DNA of 64,000 bases from Siphonodentalium dalli (lineage: Eukaryota; Mollusca; Scaphopoda; Gadilida; Siphonodentaliidae), in assembly GCA_032622095.1 (NCBI GenBank), contig CP136069.1:182331122-182395121 (forward strand), written 5' to 3'. Below, piece after piece: positions 23,355-34,495 of this stretch. Within the stretch, counting starts at the first letter, position 1. The number at the start of each line of letters is the position of its first letter. Made by a program: the position numbers and the translations under genes. The notes under the pieces are model-generated. The model was given only the letters and a program-made list of their open reading frames with translations, did not search any database and was not told where the DNA came from.

Positions 23355-25545
23355 CAGGGGGCCATCTAGATGGCACCAAAGGGGTCTACTAGGGATAACT
23401 TTTTACGAGAAAGATAATGGTGAGGGTAAGGAATTTCTAAAGTTACGCCGTTGTTGTCAGGGGCAGAAAAGGGGGAGGGGCAGAAAAAAACATTGTCGGC
23501 GATTGTCACTAAACTTATATATAATCATCCTCATGATATAAGGAATATAATGGTGTGGTTTAAATATGCAAATAATGGCGCCGTTCGAGTCAGGGATGCA
23601 CGGAAGGGGAGAGGGGCACCAAAATTGATAAACTAAGTTTAGCGTCGAGGGACCATCTAGATGGCACCAAACGGTCTACTGGGGGTAACTTTTTACGAGA
23701 AAGATAATGGTGCGGGTTATAATTTTCTAAAGTGACGCCATTGTCAGGGACAGAAAAGGGGAGGGGTAGAAAAATGTTTGTCGCCGATTGACACGAAACT
23801 TTTATATGATCATTCCCATGATATGATGAATCTAATGGTGTTGTTTAAATATGTCAAACGTTGCGCCATTCGCGTCTGGGGTGCACGGAAGGGGACAGGG
23901 GCACGAAAATTGATAAAAATAATTTTAGCGCCGATTTCCACCAAATTGATATATATTCTACTCCATGATACAAGGAATCTAATTGTGCCATTTAAAAACT
24001 CCAAATTGCTCTCGTTTGGATGAAAGATTGTGGGAGGGGCACTCAATTTGATAAGAATGGGTTTAGTCGCCGATTGCCACCACACTTATACAATATCATC
24101 CCCATGGTATGAGGAGTCTAATGTTGTGGCTTAAATCTGTGTCAAAAGTGGCGTCATTCGAGTCAGGGTTGAACTGAAAGGCAGAGGTTCACCAAAATTG
24201 ATACGCAATAATTTTAGCGCCAATTTCCACCAAAGTGATACGCATTCTTATCCATAATACGAGGAGTCTGATCGTGTGATTTAAAGACGCCATATTGGTG
24301 CTGTTTGGGTGAGATATGGGGGTTAGTGGGCACTAAATTTGATCAAAAATGGTTTACCAAACTTATCAATAATCATCTCCATGATACCAGGAGTCTAATT
24401 GTGTGGTTTAAGGATGTCACAAGTGGGGCCATTCGAGTCAGGATGCATAGAGGGTGAGAGTAACACAAAAAATATGAACAATATGTTTAGCGCTGAGTTC
24501 CACCAGATTGATACATATTCTCCGTGATGCAAGAAATCTAATCGTGTGGTTTAGATACGCCAAATTGGTGCCGTTTGGATGAAACGAATTTGTATACTCG
24601 CCAATTTTATACAAAAACTTATAAAAAATCATCCACACGGTATGAGGAGTCTAATGGGGTGGCTTAAATCAGTAAAAAGTGGCGTCATTGGAGTCATGTG
24701 TGCACTGAAAGGGAGAGGGGCACCAACATCGATAAAAATAATTTTAGCGCCAATTTCCACCAAATTGATACACATTCTTATCCATTATACGTGAAATCAA
24801 ATCATGTGATTTAAAGACGCTATATTGGTGCTGTTTGTGTGAGAGATGGTGTGGGTGTGGGCGGTCACTAAATTTGATAAAAAAAAATTGTTTAGTCGCC
24901 GATTAGCACCAATCTTATAAATATATATCTCCATGATATCAGGAGTCTAATTGTGTAGTTTAAAGATGTCAAAGGTGGTGCCATTCGAGACAGGGTTCCA
25001 GAGAGGGTGAGAGAGACACAAAATTAGATAAACAATATGTTTAGCGCCGATTTCCACCAGACTGATACATGTTCTTCTCCGTTATACGATGACGATGAAT
25101 CCAATCGTGTGGTTTAAATACGCCAAATTGGTACCGTTTGGGTGAGAGATATGGGGGCCCTAAATTTGATACGAATTTGTATACTCGCCAATTTTCAACA
25201 ATTGTATATATATTCATCTCCATAATGAGTCTAAGTTTGTGGTTTAATAATCTCAAATGTGGCGCGCCGCTTGAGTCCGAAATAGGGACGGTGGGTCACC
25301 ACAACTGGTATAAATATGTTTAGTGCCAACTAACATCAAATTCATACACGTTCTCTTCTCAAATGATACGAGGAATCAAATTGTGTGTGTTAAAAACGTC
25401 ACATTTGGTGCCTAGATATATTTGCAAATATATGTCTGTCAGTATGTGTTCTATCTATAACTTCACGGGGTACAATCGAGGTGGCACCAAGGCGTTCTAG
25501 CAGTGGTAACTTTTTACGAGGAAGATAATGGTGCATGTTAAAATA
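23355..25545. repeat. degenerate dimeric satellite, about 300-bp repeat of two 145-150-bp halves
   Basis: Recurring blocks are ttagcgccgatttccacca, atgatatgaggagtctaat, gtgtggtttaaa and gggagaggggcaccaaaatt. They alternate in two related half-units along the region with many indels. A leader block (ccatctagatggcaccaaa ... taactttttacgagaaagat) appears at about 23363, 23651 and, decayed, 25475. Open frames here on both strands are readings of the same units. Confidence 0.85.
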
Positions 25546-26440
25546 TTAGAATAGCGCATGTTAATACTGTAACACAATTGAGTCTGCCGCATTCAATGTA
25601 GTTTCCACAAATAAGTTACAAAAGATATGGAAATGTATATAAGGCCTGTTCAACAATAATGTTCACAGTGTGCCGTCCAATATAATTAATTATGAGATAA
25701 AAGAAAACGGAGTCAGTGACACATGACTTTTCAGGATCCTCCAATACTGACATCTGACAAGGTTATATCTACCCAATATACAGAGGATATATTTCATGTT
25801 TTAGAACAGACTCATCGCCTAACATTAACAACTCAAAATCTCGCTCTGTGTCGGGCACATGTAGCTGATATACGTGCATAGCAACATATATTTTAAACCG
25901 ATAATAATTAGCCAGTATATAGCACAATGAACAGAGGAGCACCTGGACATTTCTTTAAAATATCTGTATCGTCATGGATATATGATAACCAGGTGTCCTC
26001 AAAATCTTAGTCAAACCCACTAGATTGATTGGTACTCTATATGTAAAACCCAATTGTCGTCTTTTATTTTTGCGAACTAATGTGTTTATGATGTTCATGT
26101 TATAATGTCTGAAGTATACGCAGTTGTAAATAAATAAATAAATAATTCTTTATTGGTGGGTCGGATTAATCGCGATAAACAAAATGACAATCGCTCCGAT
26201 CCGACTTATATTCCGTGTGTAAGAATCATGTTTTGTGATGCTATTTGGATATATAATTTATGAGAATATGTGTAACGCTTTGAACAAGAGTATCTTCTAT
26301 TCCCACCATATATCCACAATATGCAGAGTTTCACATCACTTTAACCTGGGCAACACCGGGTAACCCTGCTAGTAGTCTATATTGGCAATTCATAGCATTA
26401 TGAAATCAATGTGTATATCACGTTACCAACACGGGTGTAG
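25546..26440. other. no gene recognised; (TAAA)n at 26127-26145
   Basis: AT-rich. A taaa run at 26127-26145 followed by ttctttattggtgggtcgga could be the tail of a retroposon, but no body was recognised. Confidence 0.45.
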
Positions 26441-26446
26441 CGACAT

Positions 26447-26620
26447 GGGACCCCCTCCCAGCCAACAGTTGGAAATTTCATACCCGACACATCATTAGTT
26501 GGAAAATTCACACAAACAATATGTTGCAATTGTTCTGGTAGTCTCATCCCAAAGCAGTAATGCATTTGGAATTTTTAGTTTAAAATTTCCGCTAGGCCCC
26601 CCTCTCCCCGGTATCCAGTC
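26447..26620. mobile_element. relic of the hAT-like family
   Basis: It shares ccaacagttggaaatttcat, cattagttggaaaattcac and the poly-C motif with the family seen at 20070 and 48839. Both ends are missing. Confidence 0.5.
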
Positions 26621-27360
26621 CAAATTCAAGTAAAAAAAATATGAAAGAACAAGGCACATGAGATACCACGTGGAAATTCAAAGTTTATGGGGGTGTTCGT
26701 TGAATTATGCGATCTTGAGAGTTTGCCCTGAGTTCAAGTGGGTGCAATTGGAAATCCCACATGGACATCCTACATCAACAGAAACCTCTAGCTACGTCCC
26801 TAGCTACACACATATCCATGCTTCAGGGTTTGTGTCAACCCATATCAAATGGAATTACGAAGTCAGTTGTTGAAATTGACGATATTGTTGATGAACCATA
26901 ACCCGATCGCACGAACGGTTGCGAACATATACATGTACCTCAGAGATTATGTAACGGATATCGATGACCACCAATCAAGGTGAACACATATTGTACACTG
27001 CATGGCGATAACATTACAGTGGACTGTCTCCGTCGGACATTTTCCTGTATTTCATTAGTCAAATGAGTCACATGGGGCTTACCTGACATTTTTTTTGCTC
27101 GCCATGTGAACGTGCCATAAGGCAACCGTACTTCGACGTAAACCAGTAACAGTCCAATCGATTTCACTATAGCTGGTTTACGTTGAAGTATACTTGGACT
27201 ACCTCGGAACCTGCAGCTATGAGATCCGTCCGAGCTGTTTAACTCTAGTTACCCCCCATTTCGACTTAAAACTGTTCAGCAACGTACGTACTTCTGTCAT
27301 TTTATGCTAGCTTGTACTCATTCATTTCCTGGTCAATTTCTATGACACCTGGTGCAGATA
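26621..27360. other. no gene recognised; hairpin at 27130-27189
   Basis: Only a stem was noted: 27130-27146 pairs with 27173-27189 (actt...aaccag, one mismatch that is G-U in RNA) around a 26-base loop. Open frames at 26658-26873 and 26940-27167 have no recognisable domain. Confidence 0.45.
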
Positions 27361-27750
27361 TTAACCCTTTACCCAACAGAACGGCCCTGTGCCAATGCAT
27401 TCTCTTATATATGCGAGTCGACCATAGGTCGCCTCGCATATATAAGAGAATGCATTGGCTTAACACATTACAAATTATAAAATTGTTAAAGAATGTAAGT
27501 AAAAATGTTAAAAAAAAAAAATTTTTAGGCCAATGCATTCTCTTATATATGCGAGGTGACCTATGGTCGACTCGCATATATAAGAGAATGCATTGGCACA
27601 GGGCATAACTGTAACCATCACAATGTGGTCAATGAGCCGGTTCCAATGATATCCATATTTTTATGGTTTTATTGAGACAGACCCAAGATAATTTAGGCTG
27701 TTTCAGCTTTATTTGGCCGTTTTTGGACGGTTTGTTGGGTAAAGGGTTAA
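27361..27750. mobile_element. complete piggyBac-like MITE, 390 bp
   Basis: Perfect ends: TTAACCCTTTACCCAACA at 27361-27378 and its exact reverse complement at 27733-27750. A TTAA target duplication with a terminus starting CCC is the piggyBac pattern. Inside are two long hairpins (about 27391-27457 and 27530-27597) that are reverse complements of each other. Each has arms containing aatgcattctcttatatatg and a loop around gaccatagg. The sequence between is AT-rich. It is non-coding; the open frames on both strands (27302-27608) are palindrome readings. This is the best reference copy for the family. Confidence 0.93.
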
Positions 27751-28019
27751 ACAACATTGTTAGTATAGGTATATATTGTGAACATAAAGAGTATTTGTCT
27801 CACTTATGTAAGGAAATTCGACACCGTTGATAATTCTTGTTGCGCTGGTACCATTTGGACAGTCACACCTCCCGCTCAAGGACGTGGACAGAGGGTCTCC
27901 GTTAGGGGGTGTCCGTCTTGACAATCCCGACTACACCCTCCCCCTTGAATCAGGCAAAACTGCCATGTTCGCAAATAACATCTGGGGTTGGGAACTTTCT
28001 AACTGGTTTCTCAAACATT
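27751..28019. mobile_element. relic of the hAT-like family (about 27890-28019)
   Basis: The sequence agagggtctccgttaggggg followed by gtccgtcttg and caccctcccccttgaatcag resembles the left end of the 48839 element (agagggtctcggctgggggg ... ccccccttgagtcgg). It is short and diverged; ends not determined. Confidence 0.45.
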
Positions 28020-28375
28020 TCAACTGTTGAACACTTCCAACCTGCCACCACTGACCTGATTGCCATTTCAGACAAATATTTCGACCAAAGTAGATAAAAT
28101 AAGCTGCTGTTGGTGTAAAAAGAACGTAATCATCAATAATTACTGGTTGGACTATTAAACAGTGAGAACAGTGTGAACATATAAGTGGTGTATACATGTT
28201 GATGACCGGGACGTGATAAAAGAGAAACTTTATGTCCAGAAACATGGTGTATGAAAATTAAGAGTCGCTTTATTATAAACCCTGTATAAGTGTGATAAAA
28301 GGGTAGTAACTCTATCATGTTCAGAAGTAATTAGAAATCAGCACGCATGTGTATCGATTGTTTGGGCGCAGTGTG
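28020..28375. repeat. dispersed repeat, copy A (copy B at 32732-33172)
   Basis: It starts actgttgaacacttccaacc and ends cgattgtttgggcgca, collinear with 32732-33172 apart from indels. Copy B carries about 100 bp extra in its middle. Adjacent to a hAT-like relic; both may be parts of one element. Confidence 0.8.
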
Positions 28376-28965
28376 GCAGTGTGACTCACATTGACTGTCT
28401 TTTTAAGACCCCCCCCGATGGGTTTCTGGAATTCGTTCAATGAATAAAGTTTAAAAATTGGGCCCAGACGCATCGGATGAAATAAAAAAAAGGTATGGAT
28501 GACTTCGGAATGACTTGGGGAACATATATGAGCATGTATAGGTTATGTCATCGCGTTTAAATAAGTACACGTTCGCGACAAATTATTGCTCGAAAATATT
28601 GATTTTATAACTAGGTCAAAGGCCTCTGAGCGGACAGGGATATATATTTTTACAACCCGATTTATACGGTAAATTTCGCTGGTATTCGATATGATATCTC
28701 GACTTCGATTCGTTCAATTTCGCCGATTTGGCTGCAATTATCAATTTCTAGGATTTAGTAGGGTTTTGATATTTGGTGGGGTTTTAGACAAAATCGATCA
28801 TTGGAACCTTTACACTGGTATAGTCTATATTGGTATTTTAGTAATTCCCCCCCCCCCCCCGGGGGCCTGTGTATACAATGGGGTAAGAAGATTAACGTAT
28901 GAATTATGACACTGAATACAAGTAGCATCATTAGTGTACGTCTGTTTTTGCCAAAATGTGCGCCA
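28376..28965. other. no gene recognised; poly-C run at about 28848-28860
   Basis: A 13-base poly-C run followed by ggggg is present. No coding support. Confidence 0.5.
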
Positions 28966-29345
28966 TTATGATGCACATATATAGGATAGTAATCGGGTAC
29001 AATGCTGCACAATTCCCAGAGTATCCACGATGAGTGAACATCTGGCTTCAAATTGAATAGGAAACTTAGGGTTTCGTCTTGCTGAGATGCACCTACGGGC
29101 ATATTGTGCATCAAGACGAGTTCCAATCATCCCCTTCCAAACCGTCTGAGACGGGAAAACACCTGTTTCGGTAAAAGACGTGGGGTAGTGGTACATATCG
29201 ATTTCTTTGAGAATTTCAGTTATGTCTTTCAGAAAGCCCTCAATTTGGCGACCAAACAGCTTATGGTCGTGGAAGTTGAATAAAAATATATTAAGAGACA
29301 CTCTTTGGCATTTTTGGGAAGATTCACTACAGTACCAGTCAGAAG
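28966..29345 (-). pseudogene. LINE ORF2 C-terminal fragment, minus strand
   Basis: The minus-strand product contains IFLFNFHDH, ILKEIDMYHYPTSF and GVFPSQTVWKGMIGTRL. These align in order with IFMFRLKSH, ILDNYNLTPYLTSF and GHFPSKETWKSLIVTKF of the plus-strand ORF at 29305-30735. It is therefore a fragment of a related retrotransposon in the opposite orientation. It covers only the region between the thumb and the C-terminal zinc motif, and similarity fades beyond about 28980 and 29345. The open frame runs on to 29451 by chance through other sequence. Confidence 0.7.
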
Positions 29346-30735
29346 AAGTGGTATAATGAGGCGCGCCTTTATTGCGATATTGAGCGCGTTTAATTTCGAA
29401 AAAGGCGCTATTATAGCGCAATACCAAAAATATGTCGCATCTCCAACCCAAGCCGATGATATGACTCTCTTGTCTCTAACCTCTTCTGGCCTCCAAACTT
29501 TGTGTGACCTATGCAGTTCATACAGTCAGAAATGGAGATTCAAATACAACCAGGATAAATGCAAAGTAGTCATCTTTAATGAATCATCTTCCTTACAAAA
29601 ATCCCGAGAAACAGTTGTATGGATTATAAATAATGAACACGTGTCGGAATCAGATCAGGTCACACACCTTGGAATCCCATTACAAAACATTAACATGGGC
29701 AACCACCTAACTGATCACATATGCCACAAAATACTCTCTACGTATCTCATGTTAAGTAACGCTGGTATGTATGCCGGTGGCATAACGCCCCTCAGTTCAA
29801 ATACTTTGTACAACACTGTAGTTTTACCCAAAGGCCTATATGGGTCTGAATTCCTTTGCGGCATATCTTTGACAAATCAAAACTCACTGGAAAAAGTTCA
29901 CAGAGTTTGCTTAAAACAAATTCAAGGACTCCCTTATAGGGCGCGCACAGATGTGGTACAAGGCTTGCTAGGACTATCCTCTCTATCAGCAGTTATTGAC
30001 AAGAGAAAACTTAGTCTGCTTGGATGTCTTTGCAGGACGACACATGAAAAGACATCGAAAACGATTTTCATGTTCCGTCTTAAGAGTCACATTCAACAAC
30101 CTAATTGTAATGCATCGTTTATTTCAGAAATCATGAGAATTCTTGACAACTATAACCTCACACCCTATCTAACATCATTTCTAGAAGAAGGACACTTCCC
30201 ATCCAAGGAGACATGGAAATCCCTCATAGTAACAAAATTCAAACAATCAAACGAGCAGTCATGGCAGACAAGATTACGAAATGAACATTCCCTAGTCCCA
30301 TTCGCAAATAATCATAGTTCACTGTCAATTTCACCTCTTTGGCTAGCATGTAGAAGCTATCCTCAACATAAGCTTGAATTTCTAGAAATAGCCAAAATCC
30401 TGGCCCGGACCTTGTCCCCAGTACACGGGAAGTGTCAGATATGTCATAAACTTTTTGAAAACGAAATCGAGCATGCAATTCTCTTGTGTCCCGCCTTAGC
30501 CGAAACAAGAATTGAAATATGGTTCAACGTCATAGAGGATTTCGGTATACCATGTTTCTTATATATTGACAACTTGAACCCCATAGATCAGTTGATGATA
30601 TTTCTTGCATGTATCCCGCCATCCATTCGCGACTTCGTAAATGATATTAAGCAATTCGCCTTGTTTCTTGCTCGCAATGCATTCAAGCTGTGGAACATAT
30701 ATTCGGATCTGATGCGGCTAGAATCTGTGGACTAA
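29305..30735 (+). CDS. 5'-truncated LINE reverse transcriptase (ORF2 C-terminal part)
   Basis: The 476-residue frame has foreign sequence for about the first 42 residues and then reverse-transcriptase sequence. The catalytic box reads QADD at about residues 49-52 (usual form [FY]xDD), followed by palm and thumb sequence (KWRFKYNQDKCKVVIF; HLGIPLQN). A long linker leads to a C-terminal zinc motif at about residues 377-395, C-x2-C-x9-H-x4-C (Cys377, Cys380, His390, Cys395), as in several non-LTR retrotransposon clades. Fingers, the other palm motifs and any endonuclease are absent, so the copy is dead on arrival although the frame is intact to the stop at 30733. An intact protein would copy LINE RNA at a nicked target. 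The start codon given is simply the first ATG and is not native. Clade not assigned. Confidence 0.8.
   Translation: MAFLGRFTTVPVRRSGIMRRAFIAILSAFNFEKGAIIAQYQKYVASPTQADDMTLLSLTSSGLQTLCDLCSSYSQKWRFKYNQDKCKVVIFNESSSLQKSRETVVWIINNEHVSESDQVTHLGIPLQNINMGNHLTDHICHKILSTYLMLSNAGMYAGGITPLSSNTLYNTVVLPKGLYGSEFLCGISLTNQNSLEKVHRVCLKQIQGLPYRARTDVVQGLLGLSSLSAVIDKRKLSLLGCLCRTTHEKTSKTIFMFRLKSHIQQPNCNASFISEIMRILDNYNLTPYLTSFLEEGHFPSKETWKSLIVTKFKQSNEQSWQTRLRNEHSLVPFANNHSSLSISPLWLACRSYPQHKLEFLEIAKILARTLSPVHGKCQICHKLFENEIEHAILLCPALAETRIEIWFNVIEDFGIPCFLYIDNLNPIDQLMIFLACIPPSIRDFVNDIKQFALFLARNAFKLWNIYSDLMRLESVD
29350..29425. repeat. GCGATATTGAGCGC-type inverted repeat
   Basis: ttattgcgatattgagcgcg and gcgctattatagcgcaata form an imperfect inverted pair. 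The same motif is clustered at 31275-31420, on the other side of the LINE. Confidence 0.6.
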
Positions 30736-31135
30736 ATGGATCACATATAAACAGCTCACGAACCGCTCTGATCGGAGACAGAAAAAAAGATATACATGAA
30801 TAATTTGTATTTAGTCGGAGTGGCATCTAACTAAACGTGATAATAACTCAACAACTCTATAACGCAAATAAAGCTATATCGCAGACAACTCCGTCTTTCT
30901 CCATCAGACAGATACTTTATCCAGGTGAAGTGTTCCGCGAAATTATAAATACACGAGGCCAACAGTTGCAATGCACATATCTCATTGAATTTGTATTGCG
31001 CATATTTTGTGTATAAAACCATGTGATAAATTGATGTTTATTTTTGTCACCAATATGTTGAAACTCTAAACTTGTGTATGATGTATAATGTTAAACTCTC
31101 CGTTGCGGAGGAAATAAAGGTATATATATATTTAT
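29425..31135 (+). mobile_element. 5'-truncated LINE with 3' UTR
   Basis: Behind the ORF lies a 3' UTR of about 400 bp ending in a small hairpin (ctccgttgcggag, about 31098-31110), an aataaa-like signal and a tatatata tail, as at many LINE 3' ends. The 5' truncation near 29425 is typical of target-primed insertion. The left junction abuts gcgatattgagcgc sequence. Confidence 0.7.
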
Positions 31136-31274
31136 ATTAGATAAATACTGTGCTTATAGTGTACATATACATGTAGGGTACATGTAGCATCTTCATCTAT
31201 AACTATATACAAATCTAAAACATTGTCTCTATTTATGCAATAAACAATATAGAAGAAGTAATAATTTGCTTTAA

Positions 31275-31430
31275 ATGTCACAATTTTGAGCGCAAGATGT
31301 CGCAATATTAAGCGCGAAATATTGCGATATTAAGCGAAAAATATTGCAATGATATCGTAAGCGGCGCTCTTATAAGCGTTTCCTCTTGCAATATTATTGC
31401 GATATTGAGCGCCACCGAAGGGGGGGGGCA
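31275..31430. repeat. cluster of gcgatatta(a/g)agcg motifs
   Basis: At least five variants of tgcgatattaagcg / its complement, with a poly-G run at about 31421. It resembles 29350-29425. Confidence 0.65.
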
Positions 31431-32440
31431 TTCATACTAGTATTTATAGATGTGGTAGGTATGGACCCCCATACATTGTCATGACCAGTGTAGACTGCCC
31501 ATCAATTTGCACTACCTGCCGATGGATGACGTCATATTAAATTGTGATTATATCACCATGGTGACGCATGCCATGCGTGAACAGGTGCTTAAATACATAT
31601 GACCTCAATATATACTGTTACAGTTAACTTTATTTTCAATATTTCACCACATAAGTATATTGACAAAACTCACATTCAAATAGTTTGCATTATATCCACC
31701 ACATGTCGTAATATTAGCATATGTGGTGATTAAGAATATAATTAGAAGGTGTATAATGAGGATATTGATGAGAACAGACCAATAGTACAATGTATTCCAA
31801 AGAAGGCGTTATTTAACTAAAATAGACCCATTATCCCTCATTTAGGCCCACGTGCATTCAACTGTGATTAATGAATTATGAGTAACTCCAAAAACAATTG
31901 CCAACGGTCTCATTGCGTTCCCAAACTGTTTATGGATATGTCAATGTCATGCTTACAACATGCACTCACAGCTATTATTATTAAAGTCGCACTATTGCGC
32001 GGCATGGTGAATTTCGTAAAATTACGTCGAAAATAGGAGACACTAGACGGATACCACAAATAACACGTCGTTAGAAAGGGCAACACTCTTCTTTGTTTCA
32101 TAAACGTGTGTTATCGACATGTGTTAATGATAAACAATAACAAACTAAATCAATCGGTACAAGTGTAGCTGATTAAAAACACCACACCTGTCGGCATTGT
32201 TTCGTCAACATTGTTTTGGGAAAACCCAGGGAAACCCCAAAATAGTTTGTGACGTCATGCAAGTGCTCTCTATATTTAGGCCGGGAACATCTCACTGTGG
32301 TCATATTTTTCAGGTCTGCTTGTTCAACAATCAATTAGTATTGATACAGAATATCACCCAAATGATATCTAAGTCGCCAATCAATAAAATCATTAGCATA
32401 TCCCTGTAAACATGGTATTATTGCCTGTTATTCCCGAAAA
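31431..32440. other. no gene recognised
   Basis: AT-rich. Open frames at 31910-32101 and 32197-32409 have no recognisable features. Confidence 0.5.
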
Positions 32441-32450
32441 TTATTCTCTG

Positions 32451-32507
32451 CCCGCTAAAGCGGGCTGCGATGGTGAACGTAAATTACGTCGTGCCCGTTA
32501 AATCGGG
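32451..32507. other. twin small hairpins
   Basis: cccgctaaagcggg (32451-32464) and cccgttaaatcggg (32494-32507) are 43 bp apart. Each is followed by ctgcg, so the unit is duplicated with compensating changes that keep the stem. Confidence 0.75.
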
Positions 32508-32731
32508 CTGCGGTGTTGAAAGTGTTATTTAACTCTTGATTTTATTGATAAAGCGAATATCGTCTTGGTACGTTTTGGTAAGAGCTGCATGCGCTTGATG
32601 CACATACAATAAGCTCTTTCGAGAGATATATATTGAGTGCTAGAAAGATCCCACCACGTTTAGCATTCGTACTGTGCCTTATGTGTTTAAAATGATGAGA
32701 TTGGTTAACGGGGAAAATGTAGACGTAACGT

Positions 32732-33172
32732 GAAAACTGTTGAACACTTCCAACCTGCCACCCCTGACCTGATTGCCATTTCAGACAAATATTTTGACAA
32801 AAGTAGATAAAATATGCTGCTATTAGTGTAAAAACAACGTATTCATCACTAATTACTCGCTGGACAATCGAACAATGAGAACAATGTTAACATTTATATT
32901 ACAATTTTCTACCTTTGTTGTGCGTGCATGTCAGACATGAATTTTCCTAACTGTTGAAAATTTTGACGACAATCGCATCCCACCTCCTGTTGACACGTCC
33001 ATCTTCTAGTTGGTGACTTACATGTTGATGTCCGGGACGTGATAAGAAAAAAACTTTTTGTCCATAAACATGGTGTATGAAAATTAGGAGTGATAAAAGG
33101 GTAGTAACTCTATTATGTTCAGTAGTAAGGCATCATCACACATGACTGTGTATCGATTGTTTGGGCGCATTG
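32732..33172. repeat. dispersed repeat, copy B (copy A at 28020-28375)
   Basis: Collinear with copy A and in the same orientation, with an insertion of about 100 bp in the middle. It ends just before the LINE 3' UTR at 33180. Confidence 0.8.
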
Positions 33173-33179
33173 AATGTTT

Positions 33180-34495
33180 GCAGTAGGTCCCTATTTGTGG
33201 AGGTCTACTTGCGGAAGTCCCCGAATTCGCGGAGGTCTCCTAAAATTGTCGAAATAGGTTGATTTTAATGAGGGAACGGGTGCGTATATGTCAATTGATA
33301 CGTATTTTAAACAAATAACAACACGATCATCATAATAATGGTTTGTTCTATCAATTATATCATCACCATCATCATCATCATCATCATCATAATACGGAAC
33401 AAGTGTTGCGACTTTTTGTCACAATAACATTATTTGCAATGTTTGTTTACAAATATATGTATCGTCATTCGATATTTTCTTGTCAGTCACTTGAACATAT
33501 TACATGCCGTCGAACTCGTATTTTATATAATAGAAGAATGAGTCTATGGATATTTTGAATTGATCGGGTGTTGGAGCCTGAACAGTGAATTCTGGCAGAG
33601 AGTTCCAGCTATTTACCATCCTCTGAGTGAAGAAATATTTTCCAATGTCCTTGTTAACAGTGCGCATCTGTAGCATTTTATTATGTCATCTTGTTCTTCC
33701 CGATGAATGTCTTTCTAATAGGTCACAGGCATTGATATTGTAATGGCCATTCAACAGTTTATATACCTCGATTAGATCTCCTCTAAATATTCGATATTTT
33801 AAAGACATCAGATTGAGTCTTATCATTCGGTCTCGGTAGCATAGAGTTTTTATTTGACGAACTAGTTTCGTTGCTTTTTTTTATTTTCTCTAACACAATG
33901 CGTTGGTATTTGTGATGTGGGCTCGATGCAGAGTTACATTATTCGGTGATAGGTCTGACAATGCTTATATGTAGATCGATCGGAATGTGTCGATGTCCAA
34001 GTTCGTGAAAGTTCTATTGACTATGCCGATGATTTTGAGAAGCTTTATTGTTTAGGATATTGTATGAAGTCTAATCTGGCCGTGTCAAATTGACCTATAG
34101 CGATTGGATATCTCGCAGGACAACACATTTCGGGTTTTCGTGGGATATGTATTCGCTGGATATCTGATAGTTGAAATATGTAACTATTATGACCGCGTTA
34201 ATTACTTTCGATGTTTGTATGAACAATGGCTGGGCTACTCTTGAAGATTTTATGGCGGGAACACAATGCCTCCGATTTTTTATCCGCATTTAGAGGCTTT
34301 CTGGTGTAGTGAATGAGAAACATGCAGTAATAAGCCGTAGTTTTTTTGTAATTATTTGAAGGATTAGTTGTTTTAACGGAAGTCTGAGGCGGTGCAATCA
34401 TGTAACCAATATATTTTATATTATAATTTATATGTAGTCCTAATAATATGATCTTGAGGGCGTTACCATTTCTGATTATGGGTTTCTTGTATGTA
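33180..34495 (-). mobile_element. LINE 3' half, minus-strand copy
   Basis: On the minus strand: upstream sequence (34380-34495), reverse-transcriptase C-terminal coding (about 34290-33502), an (ATG)n microsatellite (33360-33390 as CAT), then a 3' UTR ending ggacctactgc at 33180. The same organisation in the opposite orientation lies at 40840-42007. Confidence 0.8.
33502..34030 (-). pseudogene. LINE ORF2 C-terminal domain relic
   Basis: The minus-strand conceptual product shows the conserved tail of invertebrate LINE reverse transcriptases in order: IVRPIIEYCN, IVLEKI, KATKLVRQIKTLCYRDRM, RGDLIEVYKLLNG and VNSWNSLPEFTVQAPTPDQF. There is a frameshift at an A-run near 33880 and one in-frame TGA at 33686-33688; otherwise the frame stays open to about 33502. 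The single stop within about 370 bp suggests a fairly recent copy. The His-run open frame on the plus strand at 33343-33558 is the microsatellite. Further coding remains may extend to about 34290 in another frame. Confidence 0.75.

Noticed and set aside
29346-29451. Extension of the minus-strand LINE fragment up to 29451
   Set aside because: Similarity to the plus-strand reverse transcriptase stops near 29345; the remaining codons come from the gcgatatt inverted repeat.
33343-33558. His-rich open frame
   Set aside because: The His run is a cat microsatellite at the 3' end of a minus-strand LINE copy.
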